From an uncultured Nitrospira sp. (GTDB lineage: Bacteria; Nitrospirota; Nitrospiria; Nitrospirales; Nitrospiraceae), in the NCBI GenBank assembly GCA_902500995.1, contig CABVSR010000008.1, positions 62,001-126,000 of the forward strand: 64,000 nt of DNA, given 5' to 3'. The notes below the pieces were generated by a model. That model made no database searches, was not told where the DNA came from, and was given only the letters and a program-made list of their open reading frames with translations. Made by a program: the position numbers and the translations under genes. Shown piece by piece: positions 61,319 to 64,000 of the stretch; position 1 is the stretch's first letter, and every line of letters starts with the position of its first letter.

Positions 61319-61765
61319 ATGAGAACCTACCTCTCGCTGCGGGCAAGTTGCTCAATGCATTGTTCGATACCGGTCGCCGCTGCCGTGATGGCACTCATCA
61401 TATTGTGGTTCATCTCGCCGCCGGGCAAGGCCACTGCCCAGTCCTCTCCTTTTCAGCAATCAGACGGGACTGCCGGCACGATCTCCCCGTTAGGCCAAGG
61501 CGAGGCGATCTACTCCGATCCGCACGGCACGAAGAACCAGTCGCACCTTGGATCGGGCCTCCCCTCTCACAGTTTCAGCGCGCCGCACGGCGCCACGCCC
61601 GGCACGCTCACGCCATTCGGATCGCCGGCCCCTCCGAATCTTCTGACCCCCGCCCCTCTGCTGCCCCTTCACCCCAAAGGCATGGCGACTCCGCAGCCAC
61701 AAGCGCCTGCCCTTCCTCACGCCCCGTCTCCCTTCAGGCCCTCTGGCGGACGACCGGGACGGTAG
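61319..61765 (+). CDS. Secreted proline-rich hypothetical protein
   Basis: A 148-aa protein with an N-terminal hydrophobic signal (IPVAAAVMALIILWFISPPG) and a Pro/Ser/His/Thr-rich, disordered body (for example GTLTPFGSPAPPNLLTPAPL). No domain. The ATG follows TAGGATG. It overlaps nothing and precedes lnt by 98 nt. Composition suggests an extracytoplasmic linker-like protein; function unknown. Confidence 0.45.
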   Translation: MRTYLSLRASCSMHCSIPVAAAVMALIILWFISPPGKATAQSSPFQQSDGTAGTISPLGQGEAIYSDPHGTKNQSHLGSGLPSHSFSAPHGATPGTLTPFGSPAPPNLLTPAPLLPLHPKGMATPQPQAPALPHAPSPFRPSGGRPGR

Positions 61766-61863
61766 TGCATGCAAGTTGTTCACACGCCGGGTGGCGGCAG
61801 ACCTGCCCGACAGGTGACATAGGACGGTTGAATCTCTTCAAGGCTTTCGTTAAGTTACCGTTA

Positions 61864-63498
61864 ATGACGATCTCCCGCGCACGCCTCATCCTGCTTGCCT
61901 GCGCGAGCGGTTTTCTCTACCCCCTGTCATTCCCGGCATTCGACCTCGGCTTGGTGGCCTGGTTCGCCCTGGTTCCGCTTCATATCGCCGTCGAATATGC
62001 CTCTCCGCGGCGCGCCTTCCGAGTGGGATGGCTCGCCGGAACGCTGGCCTTTACCGGCGCGATGTTCTGGGTGATCACCGCTATGAACATCTATGGGAAG
62101 GTGCCGCTTCCCATCGCCGTGCTCGTGATGTTTCTGCTCACGATTTATCTGGGCCTCTACCTGGCCGTGTATGCCGGCGCACTGTCCTGGATCAGAACCA
62201 CCTTTCCGACACTCGGGTTTCTGCCTGCTCCATTTCTGTGGGTGACGCTTGAATTGATCCGGACCTATTTTCTCTCCGGGTTACCCTGGGCCTTGTTCGG
62301 CTATTCGCAATATCAATGGTTGCCCATTATTCAGTTCGCCGACCATTTCGGCGTGTACGGCGTGTCGTTTCTCCTGGTGCTGGTCAATGCCGCGCTGGCC
62401 GAAACCTTGATATGGAGCTTCAAAGCCTATCGCGGATTTCAAATCCGTTCGTTCCCCTGGCCCTCTTCTGTCGCGGCCGCGGCGGGTTTTGGAGTGGCGT
62501 TGTTTTATGGCACGAGCGTCCTGGCTGCGGCGCAACATGCCACACCTCGCATGTTGTCCGTCGGCCTCGTGCAACCGAACGTTGAACAGGCGCAAAAATG
62601 GGACGTGGCGTTTCGCCAGGAGACCATGTCCCGCTATGATCGATTGACGGCGGGGCTGGGCGAGAATCTGGATCTCATCGTCTGGCCGGAGGCGGCCACC
62701 CCCTTCGTCTTTGAGATGGAGCCGCAATACCGGGCCATCGTGGGCGACATGGTCCAGCGCGCCGGCGCGCCGCTGTTATTCGGCAGCCCGGCATTGCGCC
62801 GTTATCCGGACGGCAAACCGTTTCTCCTGAACAGCGCATACCTGCTGGCGACCGACGGACAGATCCTCGGCCGCTATGACAAGCAACATCTGGTGCCGTT
62901 CGGGGAATACATTCCGTTTCACAACTCGCTCTTGTTTTTTCTGGACAAGCTGGTCGAAGGGATCGGCGACTTCGAGGCCGGCCCTGGCTCGACGCTCCTG
63001 ATGTTCAAGCCACATGAAAAAAACCCGCCCATGGCCGCCGCGGCCACCAATGCAGACTTCCATCTGAAGTTCGGCGTGGTCATTTGTTATGAGGTCATCT
63101 TCCCCAATCTGGTGCGGCAGTTTGCGGCGAACGGCGCGGATTTCATGGTCACCGTCACCAATGACGCCTGGTTCGGTCCCTCGTCCGCGCCCTACCAGCA
63201 TTTCGGCATGGTGGTGTTTCGCGCGGTGGAAAATCATGTCGCCTTCGCGCGAGCGGCCAATACGGGAATTTCCGGGTTCATCGATCCGTACGGCCGCGTC
63301 CTGCAACAGTCCCCGATCTTCACGCAAGAAGCCATGCGAGGGACGATTCCAGTCAGTCATCAACAGACCTTTTACTCCCAATACGGTGATCTCTTTGCCT
63401 ATGCCTGTGCTATACTCATCGCGCTTTTGTGCCTGACAGGCTACTTCTCGCCTGATTCTGAACCAGCCGGCGGCGAACCTGCCGGGCGACCAGCCTGA
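61864..63498 (+). CDS. lnt: Apolipoprotein N-acyltransferase Lnt
   Basis: Lnt adds the third acyl chain to lipoproteins in the inner membrane, finishing maturation begun by Lgt. From the ATG at 61864 the protein is 544 aa: an N-terminal block of about seven to eight membrane helices (SGFLYPLSFPAFDLGLVAWF; FLWVTLELIRTYFLSGLPWA) and a periplasmic nitrilase-like domain with the Glu (IVWPEAATPF), Lys (GRYDKQHLVPFGEYIPF) and Cys (GVVICYEVIFP) triad. A TTG 36 nt upstream (61828) is an alternative start. prfB follows after 18 nt. Confidence 0.96.
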   Translation: MTISRARLILLACASGFLYPLSFPAFDLGLVAWFALVPLHIAVEYASPRRAFRVGWLAGTLAFTGAMFWVITAMNIYGKVPLPIAVLVMFLLTIYLGLYLAVYAGALSWIRTTFPTLGFLPAPFLWVTLELIRTYFLSGLPWALFGYSQYQWLPIIQFADHFGVYGVSFLLVLVNAALAETLIWSFKAYRGFQIRSFPWPSSVAAAAGFGVALFYGTSVLAAAQHATPRMLSVGLVQPNVEQAQKWDVAFRQETMSRYDRLTAGLGENLDLIVWPEAATPFVFEMEPQYRAIVGDMVQRAGAPLLFGSPALRRYPDGKPFLLNSAYLLATDGQILGRYDKQHLVPFGEYIPFHNSLLFFLDKLVEGIGDFEAGPGSTLLMFKPHEKNPPMAAAATNADFHLKFGVVICYEVIFPNLVRQFAANGADFMVTVTNDAWFGPSSAPYQHFGMVVFRAVENHVAFARAANTGISGFIDPYGRVLQQSPIFTQEAMRGTIPVSHQQTFYSQYGDLFAYACAILIALLCLTGYFSPDSEPAGGEPAGRPA

Positions 63499-63516
63499 AA
63501 GAGAAAGGACCGTGCC

Positions 63517-64000
63517 ATGTTGGATGATGTCCGGACCCGTGTGCGAACCCTCGGTGAACAGTTAGCGCAGCTACGGGGGCATCTTTGACCTGGCTCGGAT
63601 GACCGCTGAACTCAACGACATCGACCTCAAGACCTCCCAGCCGGATTTCTGGAAAGATACACAGGCGGCCGCCAAGGTGAACCGGCGCAAGGCCGCCCTG
63701 GATCGAGAACTCTCGCGCTGGCGTGACACGGAACGCCGCCAGAGCGACATCGAGGCGCTCCTGGAATTGGCCTTGGAGTCCGGCGATGCCGGCCTGGAGC
63801 AGGAGCTCACCGCCGAACTCGAGCCCTTCGAAAAGGCCGTGGCGCAGTTCCGCATCGAGTTGCTGCTCTCAGGCGAATTGGACGCGAACAACGCCATCTT
63901 CGCCATCCATCCCGGCGCCGGCGGCACCGAGTCGCAAGATTGGGCGCAAATGCTCCTCCGTATGTACGTGCGGTGGGCGGAACAAAAGGGATTCAAGATC
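63517..64000 (+). CDS. prfB: Peptide chain release factor 2 with programmed +1 frameshift, 3' end outside window
   Basis: RF2 terminates translation at UGA and UAA. The frame starts at ATG 63517 and meets TGA at 63586-63588 after 23 codons; the site reads GGGGG, CAT, CTT, TGA, C, matching the conserved RF2 frameshift site (internal Shine-Dalgarno, CUU, UGA, C). After a +1 shift the reading continues from GAC at 63587 with ARMTAELNDIDLKTSQPDFW and the HPGAGGTESQDWAQ region to the window edge. Frameshifting lets RF2 limit its own synthesis. The normal RF2 catalytic GGQ lies beyond the window. Confidence 0.95.

Noticed and set aside
1-64000. CRISPR array, transposase or phage gene cluster
   Set aside because: No regularly spaced repeats and no insertion-sequence or phage structural genes seen; the only mobile trace is the decayed integrase beside tRNA-Thr.

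Overview
The window is 64 kb of a GC-rich bacterial chromosome with dense, mostly ordinary gene content. The envelope genes (Lgt, Lnt, many lipoproteins, a BamE-like protein), a sigma-54 flagellar hierarchy, an AddAB pair and a two-subunit topoisomerase VI point to a diderm, flagellated bacterium. I infer something like Nitrospirota (Nitrospira-type) or a deltaproteobacterial-type lineage; no marker here settles it. There is no CRISPR array, rRNA or intact mobile element.

Region 1 (1-16954, all minus strand) is a flagellar locus. Reading with transcription: a sigma-54 response regulator with a FleQ-like DNA-binding end; an exported TPR protein, histidine kinase and NtrC-type regulator with overlapping ends; flgB-flgC-fliE-fliF-fliG; a response-regulator/FliH fusion; fliI-fliJ-motE; then fliK, a very short flgD and flgE, which runs off the left edge. 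Three sites resembling -24/-12 (sigma-54) promoters precede the TPR gene, flgB and fliK. This suggests that the two sigma-54 activators encoded here drive the hook/basal-body genes beside them. The fused receiver on FliH is the most unusual protein in the window.

Region 2 (17 kb-23.5 kb) has tRNA-Thr with a decayed tyrosine recombinase beside it, two PilZ genes, and a GlrK-QseG-GlrR (QseEGF) type operon whose regulator has GAFTNA in place of GAFTGA.

Region 3 (23.7-47.2 kb) is mixed housekeeping: clpB, a ComM-type ATPase, an oxidoreductase, a dienelactone-hydrolase-like protein lacking the nucleophile, tRNA-Leu, lgt, addB-addA, a tiny zinc-ribbon gene, a glutaredoxin-like protein, phosphoglucomutase, an NlpC/P60 lipoprotein and yacG.

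Region 4 (47.2-64 kb) holds small secreted proteins, the topoisomerase VI operon (top6B-top6A), a receiver-PAS protein, dodecin, an Fe(II)/2-oxoglutarate oxygenase-like protein, an operon of four lipoproteins of which three are diverged paralogues, a VanZ-like/PilZ pair, lnt, and the start of prfB with its programmed +1 frameshift at the right edge.
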